64,000 bases of DNA from Fistulifera solaris (taxonomy: Eukaryota; Bacillariophyta; Bacillariophyceae; Naviculales; Stauroneidaceae): positions 2,356,001-2,420,000 of the forward strand of contig AP026124.1 in the NCBI GenBank assembly GCA_030295235.1, in the 5' to 3' direction. Of the stretch, positions 47,591-58,517 are shown one piece after another. A program made the position numbers and the translations under genes. Numbering within the stretch: position 1 is the first letter of the stretch; every line of letters begins with the position of its first letter. The notes beneath the pieces were generated by a model, which did not search any database, was not told the origin of the DNA, and was given only the letters and a program-made list of their open reading frames with translations.

Positions 47591-48624
47591 GAATACTTCT
47601 ATGAATACATTTAATTTTTGGTTCATATTGAATTGTTTGGTGGTTGCGATTCATCATTTTGTGAGTGAATAGTGGGCATTTCCGTAAGTGAGACGTAAAA
47701 ATAACCCGGAAAACATGAGAATAACACGGTCTATCACGGACGTAGCCGTACGTAGAAAAATGTACTGAGTTTTTGGCGTCGCCCAAATTTGGCTGAGCCG
47801 CCTGTCCATTCCGACAATGATGGTTGCGGGGCGGAATAAAGCAACGAGCTTCCACAGCCGCCACTGAAAACGCTGCTCAGAATTGCGACAGCTTTGAGCA
47901 GCGGTTGCGAGGATCCTCGACAAGCGTTGAAAACCTTCTTCAGAACAAACTTCGTCGCAAGTCGCAATTTCCAAAACGGCATACCGTGACTCTTTTAGTC
48001 ACGACTACAATTTTTCCGATCTCGAAAACTGACACAGCGCGTTATAAGCCCCAACTCTCTCTAGCAATCGAGTTTCAGATCGACATGAAAAAAGCTTTTG
48101 CGGAAACCCAACGTCGACACTGTGTTCAGTCAGGCATGTCGTGGCGTGTTTTTTCCTCTTGCTGTTTCTGTTGTTCTACCTGACGGGGCGGGCGGCCGAC
48201 GGTCCGACGCTATTTGATAAGTCACGAGGAAGCATGTTTGCGACCAAAGGACTTGACGTCGTAAAGAGAAGTTTCGCATTGATTTTAAGATATTCCGATC
48301 CGTCCTTCGATACCGTATCATTGGAGTTCGGCACTGATTGGATGCACAGTAGACCCAATAGACTTGAACGGGCGACGGCTCCTCCTTGTGATGGACGCTG
48401 CGCGCGAAAAAAAGAAAGTGCTTGGAGTTTTGAGGCGCTGCGAAAGAGGAGGAGCAGCAAGAGATAGCCTCATCTCTTGAAAAGCATTATGATTTTATTT
48501 GAAAGCACGCGCACAACACTTGTACTAGCTATCGTAGCTGTTACACGGACTAACCGCCAATGAGGTTTGGGACACGAAACTCCCAGGGATAGTGGAAGGA
48601 AATCAGTTCAAGGACGGATATAAC
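47591..48624. other. Intergenic region with hairpin repeat
   Basis: About 1 kb after the transposon remnant. A GTG-started frame at 48141-48467 begins with a hydrophobic stretch but has no in-frame ATG. The main structure is the repeat at 47939-48004. The last part (from about 48540) appears to belong to the following ATPase gene, with LTANEVWDTKLPGIVEGNQF readable upstream of its ATG after an AG. Confidence 0.45.
47939..48004 (+). repeat. Left copy of a hairpin-bearing direct repeat
   Basis: Shares TTCAGAACAAA, TCGTCGCAAG and ATACCGTGACTCTTTTAGTC plus ACGA with 49826-49886. The end forms a CGTGACT/AGTCACG stem. The two copies lie in the same orientation on both sides of the P-loop ATPase gene. 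Confidence 0.75.
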
Positions 48625-49607
48625 ATGGGAAACATTCTTTGCTCTACTCCGATATGCCCTCCTCTGCCGAGGCAAGATTGGAATGATGTTTATCAGATTT
48701 TGTCGGACCTATACACAACACCATCAGCACTCATTACATACCTAGTGAAAATAGCAAGAACCCCGCACAAGCGAGTTCACTATAGTCTGCCACAAGGGGG
48801 TGGGCTTGAGCCAACTAATATTGGTCCTGTGATTCCTTTCCTGCGAGACGGCTTAATCAATTGCGCCAGAGGCTTTACGTACATTCTACCCATGAACTCC
48901 CTTATGGGCAAGACGATGGCAGCTGAATATTTGGTTGCGAAATTACTACAAGGGCAAAACGCACTGTACGTCAGCGCTTCAGGTGATAAAGAGATTGTCA
49001 ACACTCTTCAAGCAACTTTGAATACTACAGTGGGTAGCACCATGCTAGCTAAATGCTTAGTAGCCGCATTGGGGACAACCGGAGTCGCTCGCGACTATGA
49101 ACTCCCCATCGCTTTTGATTATTGACGAAGCGAACCGCGAGCGAATCCAATAAAGCTTTCATTGAAGACCTCTTCCTGGAGATTAATCGTGACAGAGGTT
49201 TAACTTGTGTGATTCTGACCAATAAAGAAGAGGTAGCCGAAGCCTTGCTAGCGCTCAATGGAGGTAAAATTCGACCATTTCCTGGCTCCGTTGTTGAACC
49301 TTGGAAGCCCCTCGAACGGCCTGAATGGTTGCGGAATGTTTATTGGACTAGTGCGCAACTCCAAGAGCTGATCCGGTATATGTTCGGAACTCAGTTAGGT
49401 GATTGCGTCGACAATTTGTTTTCGCCACAGTTCCCTGCAGATGAGCAAACGCCGGGGGATATCCTGCATGTGGTGGACTTGAAGATTCAAAAAAAGAAAT
49501 TTACTGATAACAGGGTGCTATGTAGACGACATCTACCAATACCAAGGTCTATACTTGTCGGTGTAATTGCTGCAACCGCCAGTTTGATTTTATCAAGAAG
49601 AAAGTAA
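48625..49607 (+). pseudogene. P-loop ATPase-like gene, frameshifted, with C-terminal membrane anchor
   Basis: Frame 1 (ATG 48625, MGNILCSTPICPPLPRQDW) runs to 49125. It contains a Walker A-like PMNSLMGKTMAAEYLVAKLL whose first Gly is replaced. Frame 2 (to 49607) has NKAFIEDLFLEINRDRG, TCVILTNKEEVAEALL and a final hydrophobic helix SILVGVIAATASLIL before SRRK. At the junction a third frame reads SLLIIDEANRE, a good Walker B. At least two indels therefore separate the pieces, one in the C4 at 49105-49108. Coding similarity also extends upstream of the ATG, so a 5-prime exon may be missing. It may be an ATPase of the AAA/STAND type; no family was recognised. It lies beside a dead transposon and between two direct repeats. 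It may be a real gene with sequence errors. Confidence 0.5.
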
Positions 49608-49825
49608 AGTCCTTATCTATTTGCACTTTATTTATCTCACACGTGCTATGAATAAGCAAGTTTTCATAAAAGCAAATGATAACCGTTGTAAAGTCTTACT
49701 TTCTATTTTTCACGCGCTGCAACGAACTAAATTGCCACTTCAACCGAAGGTGCTGCTGTTGTTATGCGGAAAGCTTTGGCCATTGTTGTCAGGTTCCTCC
49801 TCGAACAGCATGCAAAAAAACAACG

Positions 49826-49886
49826 TTCAGAACAAAACTTTCGTCGCAAGAGCGAAAACAACATACCGTGACTCTGTTAGTCACGA
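49826..49886 (+). repeat. Right copy of the hairpin-bearing direct repeat
   Basis: Matches 47939-48004 in TTCAGAACAAAACTTTCGTC, then GCAAG and ATACCGTGACTCTGTTAGTC plus ACGA. It is followed at 49900-49918 by a further palindrome (AATAATAC-GTA-GTATTATT). Confidence 0.75.
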
Positions 49887-49899
49887 GTCACGACCAAGA

Positions 49900-49918
49900 A
49901 ATAATACGTAGTATTATT
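49900..49918. repeat. 8-bp-arm palindrome
   Basis: AATAATAC and GTATTATT are exact reverse complements around GTA. A GGTACC-containing sequence follows at 49919-49930. Confidence 0.8.
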
Positions 49919-50349
49919 GGTACGGTACCGAGCTTTTTCGAATCTGACAAGGAAAGGTACAAGGCGTGCGCTGAAAAAGTTACCAGCGCTTTTGCAGTTG
50001 TTGTTACTGCAGCGTGAGTGAAGCAAACACAACCAAGTGATGATGATGCTGGCTTGAAACAAGACACATCATGCTACCGACTCATGCATACTTGAGTCCC
50101 GACAAAAAAACTGGATCGAAGATTTTGGCTAAGGCGCTCAACTAAGCGGTACTTGGTTCAATAAGACGGTTACTACGTATTCGGCACCAAAAAGACTGCA
50201 TGAATGTGACGCATCGACAAAAGGCTTCTTGGGCCCAACATTTTAGTGCCTTATATCTGTGTGTGTAAAACAAAGGAAGTAAGGAATAAAGTTTTACAAG
50301 CTGGGTACAGTGATTCAGAACCCGAATTCTCTGAACAATAAAAACGAAC

Positions 50350-51016
50350 AATGGAAAATTCAGTCGAATGTCACAATTGCATTCTGACTCTAAGAAATGA
50401 GTGAAGCTCCTTTTTATATGTTTAGGATTGTGTTGTGGAAAAAACCAATTTTAGGAATGCCAAAACGGAATCCCCTCATTGGGAAACGGGCTCGGGACTG
50501 GCCCTCTACAAGCGCACTAAGGCTAGAGAGTTAGAACCAAAGCTTACTCAGAGGAGTGTCAGACTGAAATATATGTAAATGAAAAATGGAAAATTCAGTC
50601 GAATGTCAAGATTAGATTCTGACGAATAAAAAATTAGGAATAATATTGGTAGTAAAAAAAAATTTCCATTGACGGAATGATGGGACAACAGGCTATTTCA
50701 GCATCGAGACAACTTGCAAGTAAACTTCAGCGGAAGTGGAACAAGCCATACTCCGAGATCTGTGGTTTCATCAGAAACCGCATGAGTCTTCCCCCTGGTC
50801 AGGTCAGTTAGTACGCTTCTGCGGAATCAAAGAGAAGGATGCCAAGACGGACTCCCCCTTATTGGGAAACAGGCTCGGGACTAGCCCTCTACTAGCACTA
50901 GAGCTAGAGTTAGAACCAAAGTCTACTCAGCGAAGTGTCAGACTCAAAAATATACTCCATATGCGAAATAATGAGATGAAAAATAGAAATATCAGTCGAA
51001 TGTCAAAATAACATTC
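50350..51016. repeat. Degenerate tandem repeat, period about 235-400 bp
   Basis: The anchor TCAGTCGAATGTCA occurs at 50360, 50595 and 50992. A second shared block starts with GCCAAAACGGAATCCCC at 50459 and GCCAAGACGGACTCCCCC at 50841, each followed by GGGAAAC-GGCTCGGGACT. Copies have drifted by substitutions and indels. Confidence 0.8.
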
Positions 51017-51780
51017 TGACGTTAGGAAATTAGAAATAATATTTAAATTTAGTGAATAATTTTTGTTATAATTGAGGCCAACGAAGTCCAGGCCTCTTGG
51101 GTGTAAGAGTGGCATTCCTCGTTGTAAACGCTTTCGTCACCCCAATCAGTAATCGACATTTTAAAAAACCGGCCCAAACGTATCTTCGTCGTTATCTCAA
51201 GCTATGTTTTAAAAAACCTCGCGGACGCATATATATGTGAGATTGAACACTCAATCCGGATAATAATTATTGATATCTTAAATTCAGAATGAAACTTTGT
51301 CAAATATATTACAGTCCGGACATCCGCTGAGAAGATAGTGCAAGCCCAGAGCCCGCATTGCAGTTGTCCTACGCTGTGTTCTTCCCGACGATACAACTAC
51401 GTGCGTAAATCACCTCGCGGAAGGAATTATTTGTTTATCAATACGGGCAGTTATTTGAAAAAGTAGATGGGCATGTGTTGCTTTCGAGTTCTCCGAAGGT
51501 CAACATAAGACATAATGACAACCAAGGTCCCTTTCATATTAAACTCGAATGAGCTGATAGCACAATATGTTAAATTTAAGCGATTAAAGTGTTTTCAGTT
51601 TCCACGCTCCTTCATGTAAATGAACACCTCACGAACGCACATTACATTGTTTTGATAATGTCAAGGTAGGTACGCCGAGAGAACCTTTAGTGAAGCTGAT
51701 ATTCGCATGGATATAAAAACACTTAACCCGTGTAGACCATCGCTTACAAGGAAAAATTCTTTGACGGCACAAGTGCTTTG

Positions 51781-52260
51781 ATGATAAAAAATATTTCAAG
51801 AAGCAATTTCATCATTCACTAAAAAAGAACCTATGAGCTTAATTTTCATTGCTTTTGCAAAATCGAATTTTACATAAGAGAATATAAATATGATCTGTGT
51901 CTTACCTGGTGTCTTTATATGCATCATTCACTAAGAAGAACCTATGAGCTTATTTTTCATTGCTTTTGCAAAATCAAAACTTACATAAGAGAATATAAAT
52001 ATGATCTGTGTCTAACTTTGTGTCTGTATATGAATGACGGAAGAATCATTACAACATCAAGCGTTAAGCCATCTAATACTTAACGTTATACGCATAACCA
52101 CGATTAAGTTCATTTTATAGATTCGAAAAAAACAACATATCAGTGATGCGGTCTTACGCTGCCAATGACGCCAGCTTTCCTGAGGCAGATCAGATGAAGC
52201 AATGTTTATTTTAATATTTATAGTAAAGCTCTAATTTGCATGATCAACAAGCTAGCGCGA
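51781..52260. other. Very AT-rich segment, candidate centromere-type sequence
   Basis: By my manual count G+C is about 29 percent over 51781-52080 and about 32 percent over 51781-52260, well below the flanking genes. Diatom centromeres (established in Phaeodactylum) are marked by low-GC stretches of about 500 bp and not by a fixed sequence. Centromere identity is only a hypothesis. Confidence 0.35.
51811..52032. repeat. Two tandem copies of a 112-bp unit
   Basis: Unit 1 starts at 51811 and unit 2 at 51923, both with ATCATTCACTAA. Each then shares GAACCTATGAGCTT, TTTCATTGCTTTTGCAAAAT and AGAGAATATAAATATGATCT. Similarity is high, so the duplication is more recent than the neighbouring repeats. 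Confidence 0.9.
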
Positions 52261-52759
52261 GGTTTAACGCAGGGATCTCTTATCAATCAGTTTGACTTGT
52301 TCGCTGTTTGATTGTGATCCAGAAGATGATCGGGTTACCTAGAAAAGAAATTATTTATCGTTAACAATTCAATAAGTTTATGTGAGGTATAAGGAGCTTG
52401 GAAAGCCAAACCAATAGTTCTGGGAAGATGATATTTATTGACATTTTGAGTCATCAATTTTTATCCTTCTTTCTGTTATTTTTATTTCTTATTTAGAACC
52501 GGTCTCGCCCTTTTGAGGTGCTTTTCTTAAAAAATTAGGTCTTTTATATTGTTTATGAATGACTTGTTGAAGCGACGTAATCAGATTCTCAAGCACTGTT
52601 TTTGTTATTGTCGCTATTCTGGTTTGTTGGCGGCTAAGGGATCGGATAAAGGAATAACGTATGCAATACAAAGGCTTTCATACTAGCTGGTATGTGGTCA
52701 AGCGGTTAATGCCAAAATTGTGTTTCATATATTGTGTATTTTTTGTGAAAACGATATAT

Positions 52760-53300
52760 TGATGCGACACCGAGAGCCCCCCTTATTCCCTAACGGCTTA
52801 CCTTCTTACGTAGTCTATGCTTGATCAATGGTAATTTTGTGAAGCCTCGTGATGGATAAAATTATGATTCTATAATTTTCTAGAGATCAAACTCCTCCGT
52901 CGAGTGCCTACTTCTCTCGAAGGGCACCCGTATGTATCGGAAAATTTCAGGAAATTGGAACTGGATTGGTCATGCATGACATTCGAAAGTCATGGTAATT
53001 CCCGCCCCCACCCATCGAGAGTTTTTGCGACGGTCCATTTTTGGTGAGAACGAAAAAAATGATTCGACACAGAGAGGAGTCGCCCCCTTATGGTCGATCG
53101 GCTTACCTAATATTTAGTCTGCCTGATCAATTGTTGTTGTGAAAGCCTCGTGATAGATAAAATTATTAGTCCTAGAATTTTTCAGGTCAAGGTCGTCCGC
53201 CGTATTGTTTCCTAATTGGAACCGGATGGGACATGACATTCGAAAGTCATAGTCATTCCACACCCCCACCCATCGTGAGCTTTGTGCGACGGTCCATTGG
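52760..53300. repeat. Degenerate tandem duplication, period about 260-300 bp
   Basis: Matching anchors: GCCTCGTGAT at 52844 and 53145, GACATTCGAAAGTCAT at 52978 and 53235, GCGACGGTCCATT at 53027 and 53286. The order is kept, spacing differs by indels. Confidence 0.8.
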
Positions 53301-53544
53301 GTTGGAGAGTTGCGCGCCATTCTTGTACCCTTAACTCAGTTCGGGGTGCATGGTGTAATTTGCGTAGGTTCAAGCGGCCTTACAAGCGATGCACAGGGCC
53401 CGGAGAAGTTCTAAGGATGCTTCAAAGAAAACTGACTTACTTTTACAGCAACAGCACTTGTTGAATGATCCCGGTATGAGAGAAATGATTGTCAAGTTGC
53501 AAGGAGAGCAATTTTGTGCATGCACCGCGAGGGCCCCAACAATC

Positions 53545-53820
53545 ACAACAAGAGAGATATGGTAAGAATCTTGGTCCTTTTGTGATGATTTTGTACCTCT
53601 ACCTCGAAACTGTTTGAGACATGAATGCTGAGAATCAAAAACACATATACTAATGCTGACGCCACATCAGTTGTGCTTGCCGAGGGCAAGGAGAACAATC
53701 GTGCGCTCTGCGAGGTGTGGGCCTAACAAGCAAAAGAGATATGGTGAGAAAAAACCGAAACATATGGTGAGAAGTTTTGTCCTTTTCGACAAAAACTAAA
53801 AACCTCGACCTCGAAAACAT
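53545..53820. repeat. Short degenerate duplication
   Basis: ATATGGTAAGAATCTTGGTC at about 53554 and ATATGGTGAGAAGTTTTGTC at about 53762 are each followed by CTTTT and a CTCGACCTCGAAA-like end. A copy of AAAGAGATATGGTGAGAA lies between them. Confidence 0.7.
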
Positions 53821-54029
53821 AGCCTGCCCTTGGTCTGGCCTACATACGGTTTCCGACACGTATAATGTCGTAAAGTCGTCGCATAGCGGATTATGTGTTG
53901 ATTATTGCCATCTATTGATTATTGCCATCTATTTGCGACGGCCCTTCTCCGTCAACAATAAAGCGACAATACGTCGCGCATGTAAAATTGTTGATATCAA
54001 ATTTTCAGCCTTTTGCAGAAAAGAGAGCC

Positions 54030-55826
54030 ATGGCAACCACCGCGCAGCGTGCAGGGGAAGCGAGCAAGCCCATAGAAGTAGACGACGATGAAAATTCCCT
54101 CGACGAAGATCAGCTGATGGAGTATCGCGAAGAGCTTGAAATGCTAGGAAGTTTCCCCGTACGTTGAATGTTTTTATGTCTATGTTTTGAAAGAAATTGA
54201 TGTATCTCATCGAATTGGTAAAGGATAAAGTCAAGATTAACAGCTTGACGATGATAGCTGGAGATTACGCCGAGTCGAAAAGTTCGGCCGCATCGATCTA
54301 TCAGGTCATTCGAGACCGCCTTTTGGCAACAAATCGCGACAATATGCTTCCTCTTGTCTACTTGCTGGATTCTATTCTGAAAAACGTGAGAGGATTTTAC
54401 ATTGATATCGTTCAAGATGATGCTGCAAACTGGATTCCGAAAGTTTACTATAAGTTGCAAGATGTGCAGCAAGCCAAGTTGAAAAAAGTGTGGGTTACAT
54501 GGGAGGAATTCAATCTCTTTCCACAGATGCGTGGAAAGCGATGGGAAGCTGTTTCGGTAGCCAGAGTGGATCAATTCTCAACTCTTCTCTTTCCGATGTC
54601 GCTGGCATTGCAAGAACGGTACGCACCTATTACTATCTGAAATTCGTTGTATGTCGGTAGTCTCACACGGCGTTTGCTTGGCTCACATTATCCATCAATA
54701 GAAAGATGGAAGTTTGATACTGTCGACTGTTATGAGAACGGAAATGCAGAATATTTTGGACGAGCTGCAAAATGATGTAGCGAATGAACTGGAAAAGGTT
54801 TCGCTGGAACGGCTGGCCGATATGAACCCGGATTTACTGTCAAACATCAAAAGAGCCGCAGAGGAAAATATGAAAGGAAAAGCCGGCAATTTGGGCGGTT
54901 CGCACTCGGATCGTAACGATTCCGTCCCTTCTTTCTTCACGGAGACACGCCCTGCGGAAATGTTGAAAAGGTCTGCTGCTTGGAAGGACTTGAAATGGGA
55001 TCATCTATCACAAACCCACGAGGTTGTTTCTAAACTTCAGACAATTGTGCGACAGAAATCAACCTCGGATGAAAGGTATTCACAAAAAGACGCCATGGAG
55101 ACAATTCATTTTCTGGCTGCTGCCTCGGTTACGTCATCGCTTTTGACAGAATATCTTCAAGAGTGGAAGAACCAACAAGATCGTAAAGATCACAAAAACG
55201 TTTATCCTTTCCCGGAGCGTCCAACTTGGGAATGACAGGAAGTGGAGCTTTCCTGGTAGAGAAGAAGAATTTTACGAATGAAGGCATCCGGACGAAAAAT
55301 CCAGCTATCATCGGTCTACTTTACGAAATCGGTCTCCCTTTCTTCAGCTCGGCAGATGGTCAACGATTTCGTTCCGAAATCGAACTTTCCAATCACCTCG
55401 ATGCGCTTTTTTAAAAAGAATAAGTTAGACAAGTCGATGGCTACTACTGAAGAGCGGGGTTGGTACGTCGTTGAAAGTATGTGGACACAGGAGTCCAAGG
55501 AAGTAGAGACTGGCGCAACTGGGGCAACTACAGAATCTGCTTGGCAAGAAGACAGTGATGGTTACGATCCTGAAACTAGCACTATGCCTGCCGATGAATA
55601 CAGAGATTGTTGTGTTGTCTGCGGCATAAACTTTCAGATGTTTTTTGACAACGACGATGGAATGTATAAATATCGTAATTGCCGCGAGATTGAGGTGTTA
55701 AATGACGATGCTAGCGAGAAGGAGTCGGAGAGCATGCTACTTCACGTATCGTGTTGGCGTGGACTGGGGTCTCCGGAAATCCTGACAATAGACCAGACGC
55801 TGCAAGAAACGATGCGGCTTGACTAA
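54030..55826 (+). CDS. PCF11: PCF11-like pre-mRNA cleavage and polyadenylation factor (three suspected indels)
   Basis: Exons 54030-54158, 54194-54618 and 54702-55826 (introns 35 and 83 nt; the first is unusually short) give about 559 aa. The N-terminal CID (CTD-interacting domain) reads KINSLTMIAGDYAESKSSAA, IYQVIRDRL, PLVYLLDSILKNVRG and WITWEEFNLF-like VTWEEFNLF. It binds phosphorylated RNA polymerase II tail. A helical middle leads to the C-terminal zinc regions: a HLDALFKKN segment with GWYV-SMW, then CCVVCGINFQMFFDNDDG and HVSCWRG. This matches PCF11 of cleavage factor II. Suspected errors: one A missing at 54702-54704, one G missing at 55228-55230, one T extra at 55407-55412. The first Cys pair of the upstream finger is not visible (LLYEIGLPF). 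Confidence 0.85.
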
Positions 55827-56179
55827 GTGATATAATTAATTATATGCCACTATAATAGCGTCGTCAAGAGCGTTTTCATTTCGATATTTACATAGAATAT
55901 TATTTGATATTGGTGCTAAACAACGAGTTATTTCGGCCAGATTTCGGCCGACAACAATAGCGGTCTGGCTGTGTGTCCATCACTGACCGCGTTTCTCCGC
56001 CTCTTAACCACCGCACAAAAAAGCATGCGAGCTTTTGTTGTTATCGATTGCAACGTTTCCTTTATTCTTTCTGTCAATGATCATCCATGTGATGCGCTAG
56101 CAGTGAGGAAATTGAAGCGAGCCTTATTTACAATGAGGACCGGATGAAATAAGGGTGTGGTGGGCGTTTTTAAGGCACA
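55827..56179. other. Intergenic region
   Basis: 353 bp between two plus-strand genes; 3-prime flank of PCF11 and ALKBH7 promoter. Contains a short repeated TTTCGGCCAGATTTCGGCCG at 55930-55949. No gene. Confidence 0.5.
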
Positions 56180-56934
56180 ATGTTCGCTTCGAAAGTTTCT
56201 CGACATGTTCGATTTTGTACGTCGCCTTGTCATCGACGCTTTCTTGCTTTATTATGTGAAACATTCATGGTGGACAATTCACACGCTCCAGACAACTTTG
56301 ATCAGCAGTCAGCCGTAGTTTTTCCGGATGTGATTACCGTGTCCGAGCACGACGCCTTGGTAGCACATGTCGAGCCCTTGTTGAAAAGGTACGCGTTATG
56401 CTTTGTCCTATTCCTTGTTAAAATGACGATTCAGTATAACTGACAACTCCCATCAATAGACGGCGGTACGAGAAAGGTCACTGGGACTCGGTCATTCTTC
56501 AATACAAAGAAGTTGAGCTAGCAGAAGAAGCGTCGGCTGTAAATGATGTTTTCGAACGAATTCGAAAAGAGCTGGAGCCGTACAAACGCATGGAAGCTCC
56601 ATGGCTCCCTTGTCACGCTATTGATTTACGCAAGGATGGAGAACTTAACGAACACGTTGACTCGGTGCGGTTCTCGGGGGATTTGGTAGCAGGCTTGTCG
56701 CTGTTGTCGTCCAGTATCATGCGATTGAAACCCGATGCTTCGACGAATCCGGACGAGTCCGTCAAAGGGCATGTCGACCTGTATCTTCCTAGTCGTTCTC
56801 TCTATGTACTCTCAGGAGTGTCGCGTTACAGCTATACGCACGAACTTTTACCCGGTCGGTCGCTATTTAAAGGCAATGCGGTTGATCGAGATCGGCGAAT
56901 ATCTATTATTTTTCGTGATGCCAAGGTAGGTTAA
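56180..56934 (+). CDS. ALKBH7: ALKBH7-like mitochondrial Fe(II)/2-oxoglutarate dioxygenase
   Basis: Exon 1 (56180-56388) has a basic, Ser-rich start fitting a mitochondrial presequence. After a 71-nt intron (GTACGC donor, CAATAG acceptor) exon 2 starts at 56460. The AlkB-type double-stranded beta-helix shows the metal ligands in NEHVDSVRFSG (HxD) and YSYTHELL (second His), and RRISIIFRDAK with the 2-oxoglutarate-binding Arg. GHWDSVILQYKE and LVAGLSLLSSSIMRL also match ALKBH7. The encoded protein has 227 aa if it ends at 56934. An alternative 178-nt intron (56926-57103) would end it as VLDDT at 57121. ALKBH7 has been linked to mitochondrial RNA demethylation and regulated necrosis in mammals. 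The substrate here is unknown. Confidence 0.87.
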
Positions 56935-57301
56935 CCTGCTCGAATATCCTTTTTTCGCTGTCGCTGATGATTAATGCATATCATTGGAATTACCGTCTGA
57001 CTCACATGAAGAGAACTCTGCGGCTTGAATGAAGCGTAATAATTTGTCACGCGTGTCTTCTTCTTTGTCGCCAAAATTTTCTCATCGCAATCGTTTTGTC
57101 TAGGTTTTGGACGACACTTAGAGATCGCGGAGCATTGACTCAGCTGTTCATCCTCTTCCCGATGAGCAGAGGGGTCGAAAGTATGTTGTAAGCGTCGTTA
57201 TTTTTCAAGCTATCGACGGCATTTACAATTCAATCTCTACCGCTACTCAGTAGGGACTTTTGTAAGAACGGATAAATCATTTTGGCTAGCACTTTAGCAC
57301 T
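56935..57301. other. Convergent intergenic region
   Basis: Between ALKBH7 and the minus-strand repeat-protein locus. May include a last short ALKBH7 exon at 57104-57121. Nothing else. Confidence 0.45.
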
Positions 57302-57998
57302 CTAGACAGTGCATGCAACACAAAACTTGTTGTCCGTTGGAGTGTCAAGATGAGGGCAACTGGTTCCTGTGAACATGTTAGTGGTCACGGCTTTAACGTC
57401 CTTCCATGTGCACAAGTCTTGATTAAAAGCTACAGCACCATCGAACATGCTCTCCATGTTTGTGACCTTTGCCGTATTCTACTCGCTAATGTTTTGGATG
57501 AAAGACAAAGCAAATTGAAACACAAATCTCATGTCAGTGACCTCACCCGTATCCCAGCCACCAATATCTTGATTGAACGCTTCAGCATTGCCTGGTGACT
57601 TTGGATGTACTGATGTCTTGGTTAAACGCTGCAGCAAAGATAAACATGTCAGTCATGTCAGTCACAGCTGATGTGTCCCAATCACTTATGTCTTGGTTGA
57701 ATACTGTTGCACCTTTGAACATTCCTCTCATACTTGTAACACCTGACGTGTCCCAATTGCCGATGGCTTCATTGAAAGTACCACGTCCCCTGAACAGATC
57801 AGTAAAATTGTCCACTTTGGTAACATCCCAACAGTTCGGTTCCGGCCCCGATGAGGAATCGGAGTAATCTTGAATGGCATTGCGAAGAACGTTTCGGTTA
57901 ACAAATTTCCTGCATCCCGTAGGACAACTTTGAGGACACGGAGGACGATTTCGACAACCCAATAGGTCCTCGCGCGCGAAAAGAGAAGCTGTTGTCAT
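57302..57998 (-). pseudogene. Decayed DUF285/BspA-like 25-residue-repeat protein
   Basis: Starting at ATG 57998, the protein begins with a Cys-rich segment (CRNRPPCPQSCPTGC). It then shows repeated 25-residue units of the type [20 protein letters not shown]. Units follow at [37 protein letters not shown] and FNQDLCTW. The third unit is collapsed by a deletion with a frame change and early stop at 57582. The fifth has TAG (57479-57481) where Trp is expected. The array ends in a Cys-bearing cap (CPHLD, FCVACTV) and stop at 57302. The repeat is known from bacterial, protist and diatom surface proteins (DUF285). Repeat collapse plus nonsense suggest decay. No N-terminal signal peptide is visible, so an upstream exon may be missing. 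Confidence 0.7.
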
Positions 57999-58517
57999 AA
58001 CCAGGAATATTTCTTATAAATAGAAGAAAGTTATAAGACAAAATGTTTCCTGTGTGTGGGTTGTGGTCCACTCTTTTTTGTGAGGATGTTTTTGCCTCAT
58101 ATTTTTTGGTTGATTGAAAACTACATAGCAAGTCGACTAAACATAATCTTCCTCCCACTCCCGCCCAGTGGCACCGTCCGTCGTCCGTCATGCGTAGGCG
58201 TCCATATTGCTCGTCCGTCCTTGTTGCGATCAAAAGATACCAGTACTGAGTACTGGTAATGATCTTCGTTCATCGCAAACCATGAGAAACTGCGGCTACA
58301 TTATTTATTGTAGACGATTACTTTGTAAACAAATTGTATAATCAAAGAAGCGCTGTATACGTGTTTGATTAAACGATAGATTATCAGAATTGTAGCTCGC
58401 GCAGCCTCTTTCGATACAACTACAACAAGTTTTTCTAAAAAGCGGACAAGATAAAGGCCGTCGACCTCGAACGTTGACAAAATATAAACAGAAACACACA
58501 TAAACAAAACAAGCAAC
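57999..58517. promoter_or_regulatory. Divergent intergenic region with perfect palindrome
   Basis: Upstream of the repeat-protein locus (minus) and of BRR2 (plus). Contains a perfect 10-bp-arm palindrome TACCAGTACT-G-AGTACTGGTA at 58238-58258, one of the dispersed TACC motifs. Confidence 0.55.
58238..58258. repeat. Perfect palindrome (10-bp arms)
   Basis: TACCAGTACT and AGTACTGGTA are exact reverse complements around a single G. Confidence 0.95.

Larger units (their letters stand above)
49931..54029. other. 4-kb gene-poor, AT-rich accessory region
   Basis: No convincing gene on either strand. The region is made of worn tandem duplications (50350-51016, 51811-52032, 52760-53300, 53545-53820) and long AT-rich tracts. 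The last 200 bp form the PCF11 upstream region. Short frames here lack recognisable features. Confidence 0.65.

Noticed and set aside
48141-48467. Hydrophobic-start frame resembling a signal peptide
   Set aside because: Begins with GTG, no in-frame ATG, and the remainder has no protein-like pattern.
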